64,000 nucleotides of DNA from Archivesica marissinica (GCA_014843695.1 CM026393.1:7102440-7166439); one strand, 5' to 3'; shown: positions 41,637 to 55,572, counted from the first letter of the stretch. Made by a program: numbers and translations. The notes: generated from the letters alone by a model not told the origin.

Positions 41637-42284
41637 CTAGTAGAACTATGTGATTAGTTTGTATTGTTACTGTCCCACGTTAAGTAGAACTATGTGATTA
41701 GTTTGTATTGTTACTGTCCCACGTTAAGTAGAACTATGTGATTAGTTTGTATTGTTACTGTCCCACGTTAAGTAGAACTATGTGATTAGTTTGTATTGTT
41801 ACTGTCCCACGTTAAGTAGAACTATGTGATTAGTTTGTATTGTTACTGTTCCACGTTAAGTAGAACTATGTGATTAGTTTGTATTGTTACTGTTCCACGT
41901 TAAGTATAACTATGTGATTAGTTTGTATTGTTACTGTTCCACGTTAAGTAGAACTATGTGATTAGTTTCTATTGTTACTGTCCCACGTTAAGTATAACTA
42001 TGTGATTAGTTTGTATTGTTACTGTTCCACGTTAAGTAGAACTATGTGATTAGTTTGTATTGTTACTGTTCCACCTTAAGTAGAACTATGTGATTAGTTT
42101 GTATTGTTACTGTTCCACCTTAAGTAGAACTATGTGATTAGTTTGTATTGTTACTGTTCCACCTTAAGTAGAACTATGTGATTAGTTTGTATTGTTACTG
42201 ATCCACCTTAAGTAGAACTATGTGATTAGTTTGTATTGTTACTGATCCACCTTAAGTAGAACTATGTGATTAGTTTGTATTATT
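41637..42284. repeat. 44-bp tandem repeat
   Basis: About 15 units containing gtagaactatgtgattagtt and tgttactgtcccacgtta. A run-wise drift ccacgtt to ccacctt to atccacctt goes left to right, marking directional amplification. Confidence 0.95.
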
Positions 42285-42838
42285 ATCTAATGCTCTATAT
42301 AACTTGTAATTCGTTATTTTTGCCTGTTTCATTGCATTTTTTATCCTTCGCTCAGGTCTGGGCAACAGTATAACGGCCGAGGGCAACAGTTCGAAATGTC
42401 TTCCCTGATACCGAGGGACAATAGTTTTGACTATTCCCCAAACACCCATGAAATAACTGTTGTATTACCTAATGCTCTATATAACTGTTGTACATACCTT
42501 ATATTCTATAATATTTGACTAACTCAAAAAACATTTTTAAAATCAATGACTAATCAATCATCATTTGTAAACGCTTGGTTTTCGTCTAAAAGCCGGTACG
42601 CCGGTAAGTATGCAATAAAATACGGAAAGGAATTAATGAACGGAAAGGAGGGCTTCACATAATGTATATCGATGACTTCAAGCGCAGTCAGAGCTAAAAT
42701 GTATTCGGGACGTATTTTTTACTTTGGCTTCCATAACACCCTCTTGCGCATCCTACTGCGCACAGTGAAAGCATACTCAGAGTATGATTGGTTCAAAAGT
42801 CTAGTATGAAACAGTTCAAACTATTGCCCGGTTTAGTG
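42285..42838. other. Intergenic, no gene supported
   Basis: taatgctctatataact occurs twice (near 42287 and 42468), framing about 180 bp. Nothing else recognised. Confidence 0.6.
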
Positions 42839-43188
42839 CACCATATGTTGTTGTAAATATAAGATCTAAACATGAGACGTTATTTCACACCATATGTTGT
42901 TGTAAATATAGGATCTAAACATGAGACGTTATTTCACACCATATGTTGTTGTAAATATAGGATCTAAACATAAGACGTTATTTCACACCATATGTTGTTG
43001 TAAATATAGGATCTAAACATAAGACGTTATTTCACACCATAATGTGTTGTAAATATAAGATCTAAACATAAGACGTTATTTCACACCATATGTTGTTGTA
43101 AATATAGGATCTAAACATAAGACGTTATTTCACACCATAATGTGTTGTAAATATAGGATCTAAACATGAGACGTTATTTCACACCATA
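42839..43188. repeat. 49-bp tandem repeat
   Basis: About seven units containing ccatatgttgttgtaaatat and taagacgttatttcaca, with a variant accataatgtg. Confidence 0.95.
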
Positions 43189-43546
43189 TTTTATGAAACG
43201 AGTTTTGTAAGTTTGCTATTAAGCGAACCTTTTGGTAGATTTAATTGCAAAATACCAAAACATGTTTCATAAAATTCGGTATGAAAGCAGCACGACAATC
43301 CTTGTTTATCACATTACCAAAGTCAAGTCAAGTCAAAGTTTGTATTGGCATAAACATGTACATGTCCATCGCCAAGAAACATGTTTGGCGGTTACATACA
43401 AAGTTACAGAAAAGCATGATATTATATATCAATAATCATAAATTTGAAGAAAAAAAACCATATTATTAAATATTTTCGTCAAACATAGATTTTTCCTAAT
43501 AGTATGTTACTTGTTTTGTAAAATACCGACAATAAATAAAGTTTGA
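43189..43546. other. Intergenic, no gene supported
   Basis: Contains only short simple runs (caagtcaagtcaa near 43321). No protein similarity seen. Confidence 0.6.
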
Positions 43547-44413
43547 ATTGCAAAATGTAATTGATGAAGCTGTGGACAGGCGTATCCGAACACAAACAAC
43601 AAAATGTAATTGATGAAGCTGCGGACAGGCGTATCCGAACACAAACAACAAAATGTAATTGATGAAGCTGCGGACAGGCGTATCCGAACACAAACAACAA
43701 AATGTAATTGATGAAGCTGCGGACAGGCGTATCCGAACACAAACAACAAAGTGTAATTGATGAAGCTGTGGACAGGCGTATCCGAACACAAACAACAACA
43801 TGTAATTGATGAAGCTGTGGACAGGCGTATCCGAACACAAACAACAAAATGTAATTGATGAAGCTGCTGACAGGCGTATCCGAACACAAACAACAACAAA
43901 GTGTAATTGATGAAGCTGCGGACATGCGTATCCGAACACAAACAACAAAATGTAATTGATGAAGCTGCGGACAGGCGTATCCGAACACAAACAACAACAA
44001 AGTGTAATTGATGAAGCTGCGGACAGGTGTATCCGAACACAAACAACAACAAAGTGTAATTGATGAAGCTGCGGACAGGCGTATCCGAACACAAACAACA
44101 ACAAAGTGTAATTGATGAAGCTGCGGACAGGCGTATCCGAACACAAACAACAAAATGTAATTGATGAAGCTGCGGACAGGCGTATCCGAACACAAACAAC
44201 AACAAAGTGTAATTGATGAAGCTGCGGACAGGCGTATCCGAACACAAACAACAACAACATGTAATTGATGAAGCTGCGGACTGGCGTATCCGAACACAAA
44301 CAACAACAAAGTGTAATTGATGAAGCTGCGGACAGGCGTATCCGAACAAAAACAACAAAATGTAATTGATGAAGCTGCGGACAGGCGTATACGAACAAAA
44401 ACAACAAAAACAA
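43547..44413. repeat. 49/52-bp tandem repeat
   Basis: About 17 units containing aattgatgaagctgcggaca and cgtatccgaacacaaacaac. An extra aac triplet makes the 52-bp form. The open frames over it are repeat artefacts. Confidence 0.95.
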
Positions 44414-44565
44414 CCGAACATCGTCTCAGAGTACTGCGATCATTTATAATTTGCATAATTTGCATAATTTTGCACCAACTATGCTAATCATGCAACTGTT
44501 AAATGGTTATAGTTGAGCAAAGCGATTTGTAAATTAGGATTGTTTTTGAGAGAATCACCTTCATT

Positions 44566-44785
44566 TGCACATAACGTGAACATTCTCTAATGCAGAGTAC
44601 ATCACATGGTTTAACTTAATCACACGGTTCCAGCAGTTGCACATAACGTGAACATTGTCTAATGCAGAGTACATCATATGGTTTAACTTAATCACGCGGT
44701 TCCAGCATTTGCACATAACGTGAACATTCTCTAATACAGAGAACATCATATGGTTTAACTTAATCACGCGGTTCCAGCATTTCAA
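44566..44785. repeat. 72-bp tandem repeat, three copies
   Basis: Units contain gcacataacgtgaacattct, agtacatcatatggtttaac and cacgcggttccagca. Confidence 0.95.
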
Positions 44786-45390
44786 ACCGAGAGTGGATTA
44801 CAACACGCTTTCACAAGCAGAACCTCGGTGGGTTTATTTAGAATACATACGGAGACCCGTAATCTGCCACGCTCCAGTGATTAAGCAATCGATAATAGCA
44901 AGTTGTGCACATGTAATTTAATTTGTAATGTTTTTACATTTAAATTCTCTCCGACAGCGTTTGTATAATGGCTGATCTCCAGCTAGTATTGATGAAGGAA
45001 TATTCGAGCAGTATTTCCGGCATCACGGTAGAACCACTGACCTTCACAGCTGTGATGGTTACTTCATTTGATAAAGGTGGCGGCTGCAATACCTTGCATA
45101 TTGCTATCGTAGAATCGATAATTTTTACCATTTTTAAAACAAGGCTTTTATTGTAAAGTTTGTTGATATTTGAACACAGTGAAGAGTGGGTCATTTATTA
45201 AAATCGAAAATAGCCTCGAAAACGGCCAGGGGTACTACTGCGTAACACGAGGCCGAGGTCGAGATGAGTAGGGTACGGGTTGACCGCGTTCATGTATATA
45301 TGTCAGAGCTACATCTATGCAATCGGCTGCCCACACACCACCATCGAGCGGGAAAGGGGACGAAATACTTCACAAGCAAACTTGTATGTA
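44786..45390. other. Intergenic, no gene supported
   Basis: Only short, uncharacteristic open frames. Nothing recognised. Confidence 0.6.
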
Positions 45391-45392
45391 TA

Positions 45393-46912
45393 CTGAACCA
45401 AAAAAGAAACTTTCGCGAGACTTCAATGGGACTGTTTCCACATATGTGTATATTAACAGTTTTTATTCGTATTTGTTATTGCACAATAATTTAAAATCAA
45501 TTCATCAAAGTTCATTTACAGTCTGAAAATTATCAATTTCATTGGATTTTTCAATTTCATTTGAGGTAGGTGTCGATTCAATTTTTGTTTGCTTTAGTAA
45601 CGATTATGCCCACCGCGAGCATTGCTAACAGCTTGGCAGCGACGAAGCATTGAGTGGATGAGATTATTAATTTGAGCCTGGGGTATATTATTCCACTCGT
45701 CTAGCAAAGCGTCACGGAACTCATTGACGTTACCAGGCGGATTTTGACGTTGCCGTACACGTGTGTCAAGATTATCCCAAAGGTGCTCGATGAGATTTAG
45801 ATCCGGGCTTTTTGAGGGCCAGTCGTCTATGAAATCAATATTGTTGTTTCGCAAGAACTGGATATTGTCACGGGCGACGTGAGGTCTGGCGAAACACAGA
45901 AATAACGCCGTGATTTTGTAAAAGAGGAACAACGTGTGGGGCAAGGACACGGTCTCTATACTTTTGAGCATTCAAATTGCCATCAATGACCACTAATTGG
46001 GTACGATACCCATAACTTATTCCGGCCCAGACCATCACGGAACCCCCACCGCCAAAACGATCCCGCTGAAGAACGCAACAGTCAGCGTAACGTTCATTCC
46101 TACGTCGGTAGACCCTGATCCGACCATCACTATTGGACAATGCAAACCTGGATTCATCTGAAAAAAGAATCGTCCGCCAGTCTTGCCTTGTCCAGTTGAT
46201 GTGTCTATCAGCCCATTGAAGCCTGTCACGGCGATGACGATCCGTTAATACTGTTCCGACGTAGGAACGACGTGCACGTAAATTGTTCTCAGCCAAACGA
46301 TTTCGTACGGTTTGAGCGGAAATCCTGGGGTTATAAGTACCTGGGGTGACAGACGCTGTAGCTGTCGCAGTTAAAAAACGATTTCGTAAATGTTGGTTCA
46401 AAATATAGCGGTCTTGCGCCGGCGTGGTTACACGTGGTCTACCGTTACGTGGAAGATCTTCCGTGCTTCCGGTCTGCACAAACCGCCGTCCAGACTTCTA
46501 ACTGCCTGCACAGATGATCCAACGTGCGCAGCAACCTCTTCCGTTGAAGCTCCTGCCTCCAGCATCCCAACGGCTCTCTCTCTTAAATGTTTCGCAATTC
46601 GAGGCATCGAAATTTTGCCCAAATTGTATCGATATAAAGGTGTTTAGGTATTTTTATGACTGTAGTCGTCAAGTGCAATAACTTGCAGTGAAAAAAGTTA
46701 ACACATGTAAACCAGATATGTCCACCCCGTGCGTGCACGTGAACATGGACGTTTTGTCAAAACAGTCGATATCGTTCGACATGAGGTGATTATCTGACCG
46801 ATTTCCCAAAGTAGGACGTCAGTGTAAACTACTACATATACACATTTTTCTACATGTTGTATTTAACCTTATAAGTTTAAGACCTACTTTGCGAGTTTCT
46901 TTTTTGGTTCAG
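45393..46912 (-). mobile_element. Tc1/mariner-type transposon
   Basis: Bounded by TA dinucleotides (45391-45392 and 46913-46914). The inverted termini CTGAACCAAAAAAGAAACT and AGTTTCTTTTTTGGTTCAG match exactly over their outer 19 bp. About 1.5 kb with one transposase-derived region, the normal size for the family. Confidence 0.9.
45594..46607 (-). pseudogene. Tc1-family transposase, frameshifted
   Basis: The ATG at 46607 begins MPRIAKHLRERAVGML, the N-terminal helix-turn-helix region. Next come GRPRVTTPAQDRYI, the first catalytic Asp in ILFSDESRF, GGGGSVMVWAGIS, and a C-terminal segment with DWPSKSPDLNLIEHLWD holding the final catalytic Glu. Frames change near 46480-46495 and again near 45880-45900. 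At the second break the block that normally carries the second catalytic Asp (before ARPHVAR) is missing, so the enzyme is dead as encoded. Confidence 0.85.
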
Positions 46913-47305
46913 TATATATCTTTATACTGTTTTATATACTGTTTGCATAATGCTATACAAAATGATTCAATTTCTAGACGCAGCGCAACATCATTGGACA
47001 ACAATTAGTCGATGACTGTCCAATCATAAAAATAACAAATGATTGACTGGCAAAACGTATAGTGTATGTGTGTCTGCACGCACATTGTACCATAATTAAC
47101 GCCATTGTTGGACCACTATATCAGGAACGTACCGGAGCGCGTAATACGCTAATTGTACTGTTAGATAATGCGTGCATGTGTCCTTACCTGCCCACATACT
47201 TGTGGGTTCGTGCACTACACGTAATTAAGGTTAGGCATGACATTCAGTCTATATTAACACGCGATTATACCGGAACTCCACTAACATAATAGCAATCAGG
47301 AAATC
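46913..47305. other. Intergenic, no gene supported
   Basis: No recognisable element. Confidence 0.6.
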
Positions 47306-47797
47306 ATGGACACGGGTTGCGTGGGAGGAACTACGGAACCATGGAGACGGGTTGCGTGGGAGGAACTACGGAACCATGGACACGGGTTGCGTGGGAGGAA
47401 CTACGGAACCATGGACACGGGTTGCGTGGGAGGAACTACGGAACCATGGAGACGTGTTGCGTGGGAGGAACTACGGAACCATGGAGACGGGTTGCGTGGG
47501 AGGAACTACGGAACCATGGACACGGGTTGCGTGGGAGGAACTACGGAACCATGGACACGGGTTGCGTGGGAGGAACTACGGAACCATGGACACGGGTTGC
47601 GTGGGAGGAACTACGGAACCATGGACATGGGTTGCGTGGGAGGAACTACGGAACCATGGAGACGGGTTGCGTGAGAGGAACTACGGAATCATGGAGACGG
47701 GTTGCGTGGGAGGAACTACGGAACCATGGAGACGGGTTGCGTGGGAGGAACTACGGAACCATGGAGACGGGTTGCGTGGGAGGAACTACGGAACCTA
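47306..47797. repeat. 35-bp tandem repeat
   Basis: About 14 units containing gggttgcgtgggaggaacta and cggaaccatgga. GC-richer than its surroundings. Open in all frames through lack of stops. Confidence 0.95.
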
Positions 47798-47885
47798 CAC
47801 TCTGGCGTTGTTGACCTTGCAATGAAACTTGTACATGTATGTTCAGATATATGTTTGTTATTAGTGTATCCTGTTACAATATTAA

Positions 47886-49852
47886 TACATTAGTAGTACA
47901 TACATTCACTGTAGTAGTACATACATTCACCGTAGTAGTACATACATTCACCGTAGTAGTACATACATTCACCGTAGTAGTACATACATTCACCGTAGTA
48001 GTACATACATTCACCGTAGTAGTACATACATTCACCGTAGTAGTACATACATTCACCGTAGTAGTACATACATTCACCGTAGTAGTACATACATTCACCG
48101 TATTAGTACATACAGTCACCGTATTAGTACATACAGTCACCGTATTAGTACATACAGTCACCGTATTAGTACATACATTCACCGTATTAGTACATACAGT
48201 CACCGTATTAGTACATACAGTCACCGTATTAGTACATACATTCACCGTATTAGTACATACATTCATTGTAGTAGTACATACATTCACCGTAGTAGTACAT
48301 ACATTCACCGTAGTAGTACATACATTCACCGTAGTAGTACATACATTCACCGTAGTAGTACATACATTCACCGTAGTAGTACATACATTCACCGTAGTAG
48401 TACATACAGTCACCGTAATAGTACATACAGTCACCGTAGTAGTACATACATTCACCGTAGTAGTACATACATTCACCGTAGTAGTACATACATTCACCGT
48501 AGTAGTACATACATTCACCGTAGTAGTACATACATTCACCGTAGTAGTACATACATTCACCGTAGTAGTACATACATTCACCGTAGTAGTACATACATTC
48601 ACCGTAGTAGTACATACATTCACCGCAGTAGTACATACAGTCACCGCAGTAGTACATACATTCACTGCAGTAGTACATACATTCACTGTAGTAGTACATA
48701 CAGTCACCGCAGTAGTACATACAGTCACCGCAGTAGTACATACAGTCACTGTAGTAGTACATACAGTCACTGTAGTAGTACATACATTCACTGTAGTAGT
48801 ACATACATTCACTGTAGTAGTACATACATTCACTGTAGTAGTACATACATTCACTGTAGTAGTACATACAGTCACTGTAGTAGTACATACAGTCACTGTA
48901 GTAGTACATACATTCACTGTAGTAGTACATACAGTCACTGTAGTAGTACATACATACACCGTAGTAGTACATACATTCACCGTAGTAGTACATACATTCA
49001 CCGTAGTAGACATACATTCACCGTAGTAGTACATACATTCACTGTAGTAGTACATACATTCACCGTAGTAGTACATACATTCACCGTATTATTACATGCA
49101 GTCACCGTATTAGTACATACAGTCACCATATTAGTACATACAGTCACCGTATTAGTACATACAGTCACCGTAGTAGTACATACAGTCACCGTAGTAGTAC
49201 ATACAGTCACTGTTGTAGTACATACAGTCACCGTATTATTACATGCAGTCACCGTATTAGTACATACAGTCACCATATTAGTACATACAGTCACCGTATT
49301 AGTACATACAGTCACCGTAGTAGTACATACAGTCACCGTAGTAGTACATACAGTCACTGTTGTAGTACATACAGTCACCGTATTATTACATGCAGTCACC
49401 GTATTAGTACATACAGTCACCATATTAGTACATACAGTCACCGTATTAGTACATACAGTCACCGTAGTAGTACATACAGTCACCGTAGTAGTACATACAG
49501 TCACTGTTGTAGTACATACAGTCACCGTATTATTACATGCAGTCACCGTATTAGTACATACAGTCACCATATTAGTACATACAGTCACCGTATTAGTACA
49601 TACAGTCACCGTAGTAGTACATACAGTCACCGTAGTAGTACATACATTCACCGTAGTAGTACATACATTCACCGTAGTAGTACATACATTCACCGTAGTA
49701 GTACATACAGTCACCGTATTAGTACATACAGTCACCATATTAGTACATACAGTCACCGTATTAGTACATACAGTCACCGTATTAGTACACACAGTCACCG
49801 TATTAGTACATACAGTCACTGTATTAGTACATACATTCACTGTATTAGTACA
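47886..49852. repeat. 21-bp tandem repeat with higher-order region
   Basis: About 94 units of gtagtagtacatacattcac plus c, with ttc/gtc and gta/tta variants. At 49087-49632 a seven-unit block of 147 bp, marked by tattattacatgcagtcacc, repeats at 49087, 49234, 49381 and 49528. Confidence 0.97.
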
Positions 49853-49934
49853 TTAATACACTGTATTTTAAATAGTTGACTCAGCAGAACAATTGATGAA
49901 TTAGTCAAACTTCTTTTTCCAAGAATTAGTTTTT

Positions 49935-50165
49935 ACAAATTGATTTTATGTGGATTGCGAAACAGGTTTTTGCAACTTTAGTTCAATCGCTCTCATGACC
50001 GTATGGTGGAATACAGGAAGGTGTGGGAGAAAGAAGAGATAATGTGGATGTACGTGTCTTGCATAAGAACACTGCCCTCGTGGTTATCGTGGGGCTTGAA
50101 CTCACAATATCAATGACGGTGCGACCGCCATGTATACTCGTACACTACAACAAGGATCATGTGAG
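49935..50165 (-). mobile_element. Decayed SINE, family 2-like
   Basis: Minus-strand pieces resembling the family 2 tail (gattgcgaaac), the attatctcttctttc stretch and a degenerate tRNA-like head. Low identity. Confidence 0.4.
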
Positions 50166-51177
50166 ACATGGATTCAGTACGTTATGTATTTAGATGTTTC
50201 TGTCATATAACAGACTCTCGGTCGAAATTGAGCTGGAAATGTGTTCATATAATTTCATGGTAGAATTATGTGTGCTAGTTACAAGGCTAACAAGATCAAT
50301 GTATTGTGAACATTGGCGGTTCTGAACAACCACTGGTGATATCGCTATGTATGTAGGACATCCGTCCCAATTAAAGAATGCAATTATGCAGATTCACATC
50401 TCAGCATTGTGTACTGTGTATAGTATTGTGATTACATCAGAAATTTGAATAATATAGGTCACGATGACGTATGCAGTCGGGTTGCATTTGTATCCGTATA
50501 CGATTGAGAGGGTTGGTGGTGATGTGATTTAGTATGTAGATTGTTGTACCTCGAGTGTACCTCACTTGTCATATTAAACTCGTGTTCCTGTTCAGAAAGA
50601 TGCAATGAGAAACATTAAGTCAGTTACTGTCCTTGGATAATCCTGTGAGTAGACTGGTCCTATAAGACTGGTCCTCTTAATTGGTTTCATATGTTTGCAT
50701 CATTGCTTCCATTGCACTATATGCTAACCATTCCCATCCGTTTTCTCATCTTATAATTATTAAATCTCGACCAGGTATCCTACAACATATACAACGGGTA
50801 CTTTAATGTAACAAATAGTTATCAATTAATTAACATGATTTTGGTAAAATTACATTTAGGCTACCGCAATATTTGGTTAGAAAACAACAGTAAAAACAAA
50901 GGATTCCGTCTAAAAGGACAATATCAATTACGGGACCAATCGGACTGTATCTGTCAAGGGAGGTAATATAAAAACCAGAAATGCCACTCATTGCACAGCA
51001 TGCGGACTGTCTCGGTTTTTATGCCAGATATATTAACAAAACATGCTAAAAGTGATCCACGCACCTTAATTACTTTCATATTATAATTTGCTATGGAGAT
51101 ACTAGCATATAATCCGAATTACAAACATACTAAGATTGCCGTCAAGTACATAACTTATGTCTTAGGTTTGATTGACA
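50166..51177. other. Intergenic, no gene supported
   Basis: Unique AT-rich sequence with no ORF or repeat that I recognise. Confidence 0.6.
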
Positions 51178-51525
51178 CTTGTTTAATACAGGAACGATTG
51201 TTTAATACATTAACGCTTGTTTAATACAGGAACGATTGTTTAATACAGCAACGCTTGTTTAATACAGGAACGCTTGTTTAATACAGGAACACGTGTTTAA
51301 TACAGAAACGCTTATTTAATACAGGAACGATTGTTTAATACAGGAACGCTTGTTTAATACAGGAACGATTGTTTAATACATGAACACTTGTTTAATACAG
51401 GAACGATTGTTTAATACAGGAACGATTGTTTAATACATGAACATTTGTTTAATACAGGAACGATTGTTTAATACATGAACGCTTATTTAATACAGCAACG
51501 CTTGTTTAATACAGGAACACTAAAG
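51178..51525. repeat. 19-bp tandem repeat
   Basis: About 18 units of ttgtttaatacaggaacga, with cgct, cact and catgaac variants. Confidence 0.95.
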
Positions 51526-51640
51526 GTATTGTTTAATACTAGCCTGGGAACAGGCGTTGGCATATTTTGGCTGGTCAGTCATATAAATATATGTTTAACA
51601 CAGAGACCGTTAATTGAGCCGTATTGCGTTTCTGGATTTT

Positions 51641-51750
51641 CCCAGGTGGGTTTTCTCCGGGTACTCCGGTTTCCTCACACACGAATTACCACATTTACAC
51701 TTCCATTTACGCTTTCATCCGCGCCAACGAGAGTGATTAAAGCAGCATTA
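51641..51750 (+). mobile_element. SINE family 1, head-less fragment
   Basis: cccaggtgggttttctccgg, tactccggtttcctcacaca and gcgccaacgagagtgattaa match the family 1 body. The tRNA-like head and the tail are missing. 51751-52345 holds no supported gene. Confidence 0.75.
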
Positions 51751-52345
51751 CATCGTATGAAATAAAAGATATTTAAAAAAATCAATTTTTACGTATCATT
51801 CGAACATTATACTTGTATGCTTATGTTCATTTGGTAAACAATGTTTATTTGCGATAAAACAAACTCGAAACCGAAAGTAGGACTTTCCGAGTCGATCGGT
51901 CACGCACTTGTTTACAACCGGAACGCATCGTCCGCACTTGTTTGCATTCGGAATGCATCGTCCCCATTTGTCCCACGTTGTCTTTTTTAATTAAATTACT
52001 TGATATGTTGATTCATACCTCTGTTAGCTTAAGTCTTTAGGGACATTTCTACATCCCCGCGAGGGGTTCGACATTAGAGGAAGATAGATAGATAGTCTTT
52101 CATGTTCAAAATATATACGTTGTTTTCTACATCATCTGTTGTTTCACGCATGCGCACTGTGCGTGTTTACATTTCGTGTCTTGATAAACAAATTCGCGTA
52201 TATGATGGTTTAAATTTATTGGAATGTTATCGTTTCTGGGCGACTATATCGATTTTTGTAAACACACATACATTAGTATTTATATTTTACCCAAAACATC
52301 CTTTATTACGATGTAGTGCTGCGCTATGCTTTAATATAAGTTTCT

Positions 52346-52386
52346 AAAACTTGCTTTGCAATCGTTGTAAAATAAATAAAATTTAA
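52346..52386 (+). mobile_element. SINE family 1 tail fragment
   Basis: aaaacttgctttgcaatcgt then tgtaaaataaataaaattta, identical in type to the end of the 59.8-kb copy. 52387-52925 is unremarkable. Confidence 0.6.
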
Positions 52387-52925
52387 AGACAATTCAGGTT
52401 TCCATTTGTGTCTTCAATTTTCATTACAAAGGGAGGTAAGTGTAAGTGCGGATTTGGAGCAACAGCCAGATTGAAACAGCTTGTTCATTGCTTTGAACCT
52501 TAGCAGCTTCTTCATGGTGAAGGTTGTTTTCATACTTTATGGGTGACATTGATAGAGTGGTACATGTATAAATGATGTATTGTTATGAATATGAAACAGC
52601 GACTTTGAGTTCAAGAGTACACATTTACATAAACAAACATCACATGATATCAAACCACTTGTTATGGCTTGACAGTAATAAAATATCCGTGTTCTAAAAT
52701 TATAAATCTACATACTAACAACGACTCCACAGCATGTGCTGCAAATTATACCTACGCGTGATAAAATGTAGAACGTTGTCTATACATAAAAAGATACATA
52801 GCATCGTCGATCGGGGGTAATCGTCTGGTGCGGGCCGTTGTCTAATGTTGTTAACATGGCCCAAACCATTTGTATTTTCATGCTATGTATTGTATCTTTA
52901 TGTGTATGACATATGTTATATGTTA

Positions 52926-53094
52926 TATTTAGGGTTTTACGCCTGCATCAGCACCATTTTGGGCTATATCGCAGGCGGGCAGTTTACCTAACAACACCTT
53001 TTCTGGGCAGGCTCCAGCGGTTAACCAGTACTTGGGTGCACCAAACTCCGTAAGAAACTGCCAACTTTTTCATATAAATGAGACACGGCCTATG
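52926..53094 (-). mobile_element. SINE family 4, head-less copy
   Basis: Inverse of the 11885-12050 body: ttttacgcctgcatcagcac, gggcaggctccagcggttaa, aagaaactgccaacttttt. The tRNA-like head is absent. Confidence 0.8.
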
Positions 53095-54039
53095 ACATAT
53101 GTACTATTGATTTCCAATAAAATATGGTTAAATAAAAAATAAAATAGATCGGTGGTAATATATATACAGTTACCACGTTAATAAGGAAATCACAGTAGCA
53201 TAGTTGAAGCTCCATTACTGACTTAAGTATGCATCACTTTCTATCACACAGCCTATTAAGATGAAAATAAAAGTTGTTTGTTTAAGTCAATCGTTCAATT
53301 ATATTTCACTTATGAACATATAAAGCTATTATTATCCCTCGTACCCAGTGTCACCAACGATAATAATGCATCAATGTTCATTCGGTGGAATATATATTTA
53401 TTCGTTTTGAGTGAATATGGAATATATATTACTGAGAAGTGAGAACATTTCAAATATTTTCACGAGCGCATAGGTAAGATATATTCCATATTCACTAAAA
53501 ACAAACACATTTTCTTTTTATATTATGCTAATTGGTGAAAAACAAGCACAAAATGGAGAAATTAAAATAGCTGGCAGCCGTGTTTTTGCGCGGATGAATA
53601 AATTGATGACTATACGTCGTGAGTCGTTACACAAATATGCCGCCATCTTGAATTTAAAGTTGAATCGAGGAAAAATACATGAAAACATTTATTGGATTTA
53701 TTGTTACAATTTGCAGTGACAAAATTCGAGACATTGTCAGTTGTATTTCGCTTTTTAGGTAAATAGTGTCATTGAAGCCAGGTGAACGGTGAAAAATAAA
53801 TGACACGTGTGACACGGTGAAAGTTGGTGGAAAAAACAGGAAGGGAAGGGAGACAATATAAAAGTGTTCCGGCAAAATACAGTGAGTGATATGCAATGAG
53901 TGATATAGATTATATCTCACTGAAAGAACACTGTATTTCATCAATTAGCATAATATAAAATTCGATTATTCACTGAAACAAACAATATCCTCTTAAGCAC
54001 GTGTCGAAGGCAGTGGCACAAGGTTGTATAGTATACTAA
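53095..54039. other. Intergenic with short inverted repeats
   Basis: gtgaatatggaatatata (53409) is inverted at atattccatattcac (53482). aaatacagtgagtgatat (53875) is inverted at tctcactgaaagaacactgtattt (53915-53938). No gene. Confidence 0.5.
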
Positions 54040-54344
54040 ATAGGCAGAATGTAGTCCCAATAACTAATATAGTTTCTTTTTTGTAAACATAAAATAGTTG
54101 ATGTGTAGAAATGATGTGGTATAAGAATTCAGGCCATTGTAAACTGAAGGTTGGTATACTGTATTATTTGACGGAGGAATATAGTGTGTATTTACAGTGA
54201 CGATATTCACAGTTGAGCACTGGCAATGCGGAGCATCCTATTTGGTATATTTATGCTGTTTTTCAGTTTGATTTGAATACCTCTTCACAGTGGATGTGGT
54301 ATCAGGGTAAATTAAAGATTGGAAATATACATGAGCAGACTGTA
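54040..54344 (+). repeat. Dispersed repeat, copy 2
   Basis: Inverted homologue of 25440-25825. Its end (gagcagactgtacagcac) runs straight into the 28-bp array. Confidence 0.7.
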
Positions 54345-55572
54345 CAGCACACGTTCCAATCCTAGAAGTATACAACACACGTTCCAATCCTAGATACATA
54401 CAACACACGTTCCAATCCTAGATACATACAACACACGTTCCAATCCTAGATACATACAGCAAACGTTCCAATCCTAGAAGTATACAACACACGTTCCAAT
54501 CCTAGATACATACAACACACGTTCCAATCCTAGATACATACAACACACGTTCCAATCCTAGAGGCATACAACACACGTTCCAATCCTAGAAGTATACAAC
54601 ACACGTTCTAATCATAGATACATACAACACACGTTCCAATCCTAGATACATACAACACACGTTCCAATCCTATATACATACAGCAAACGTTCCAATCCTA
54701 GATACATACAACACACGTTCCAATCCTAGATACATACAACACACGTTCCAATCCTAGATACATACAACACACGTTCCAATCCTAGATACATACAACAAAC
54801 GTTCCAATCCTAGATACATACAACACACGTTCCAATCCTAGATACATACAACACACGTTCCAATCCTAGATACATACAACACACGTTCCAATCCTAGATA
54901 CATACAACACACGTTCCAATCCTAGATACATACAACACACGTTCCAATCCTAGATACATACAACACACGTTCCAATCCTAGATACATACAACACACGTTC
55001 CAATCCTAGATACATACAGCACACGTTCCAATCCTAGATACATACAACACACGTTCCAATCCTAGATACATACAGCACACGTTCCAATCCTAGAAGTATA
55101 CAGCACACGTTCCAATCCTAGATACATACAACACACGTTCCAATCCTAGATACATACAACACACGTTCCAATCCTAGATACATACAACACACGTTCCAAT
55201 CCTAGATACATACAACACACGTTCCAATCCTAGAAGTATACAACACACGTTCCAATCCTAGATACATACAACACACGTTCCAATCCTAGATACATACAAC
55301 ACACGTTCCAATCCTAGAAGTATACAACACACGTTCTAATCCTAGATACATACAACACACGTTCCAATCCTAGAAGTATACAACACACGTTCTAATCCTA
55401 GATACATACAACACACGTTCCAATCCTATATACATACAACACACGTTCCAATCCTAGATACATACAACACACGTTATAATCCTAGATACATACAACACAC
55501 GTTCCAATCCTAGATACATACAACACACGTTCCACTCCTAGATACATACAACACACGTTCCAATCCTAGAAA
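54345..55572. repeat. 28-bp tandem repeat
   Basis: About 44 units containing acacacgttccaatcctaga and tacatacaac, with an agtatac variant. Confidence 0.97.

Noticed and set aside
43479..44465. Three parallel frames of about 300 codons on the minus strand
   Set aside because: 49/52-bp repeat lacking stops; the same peptide motif appears in all frames.
47306..49840. Frames of 120-400 codons over the 35-bp and 21-bp arrays
   Set aside because: Stop-free repeat units, open on both strands.
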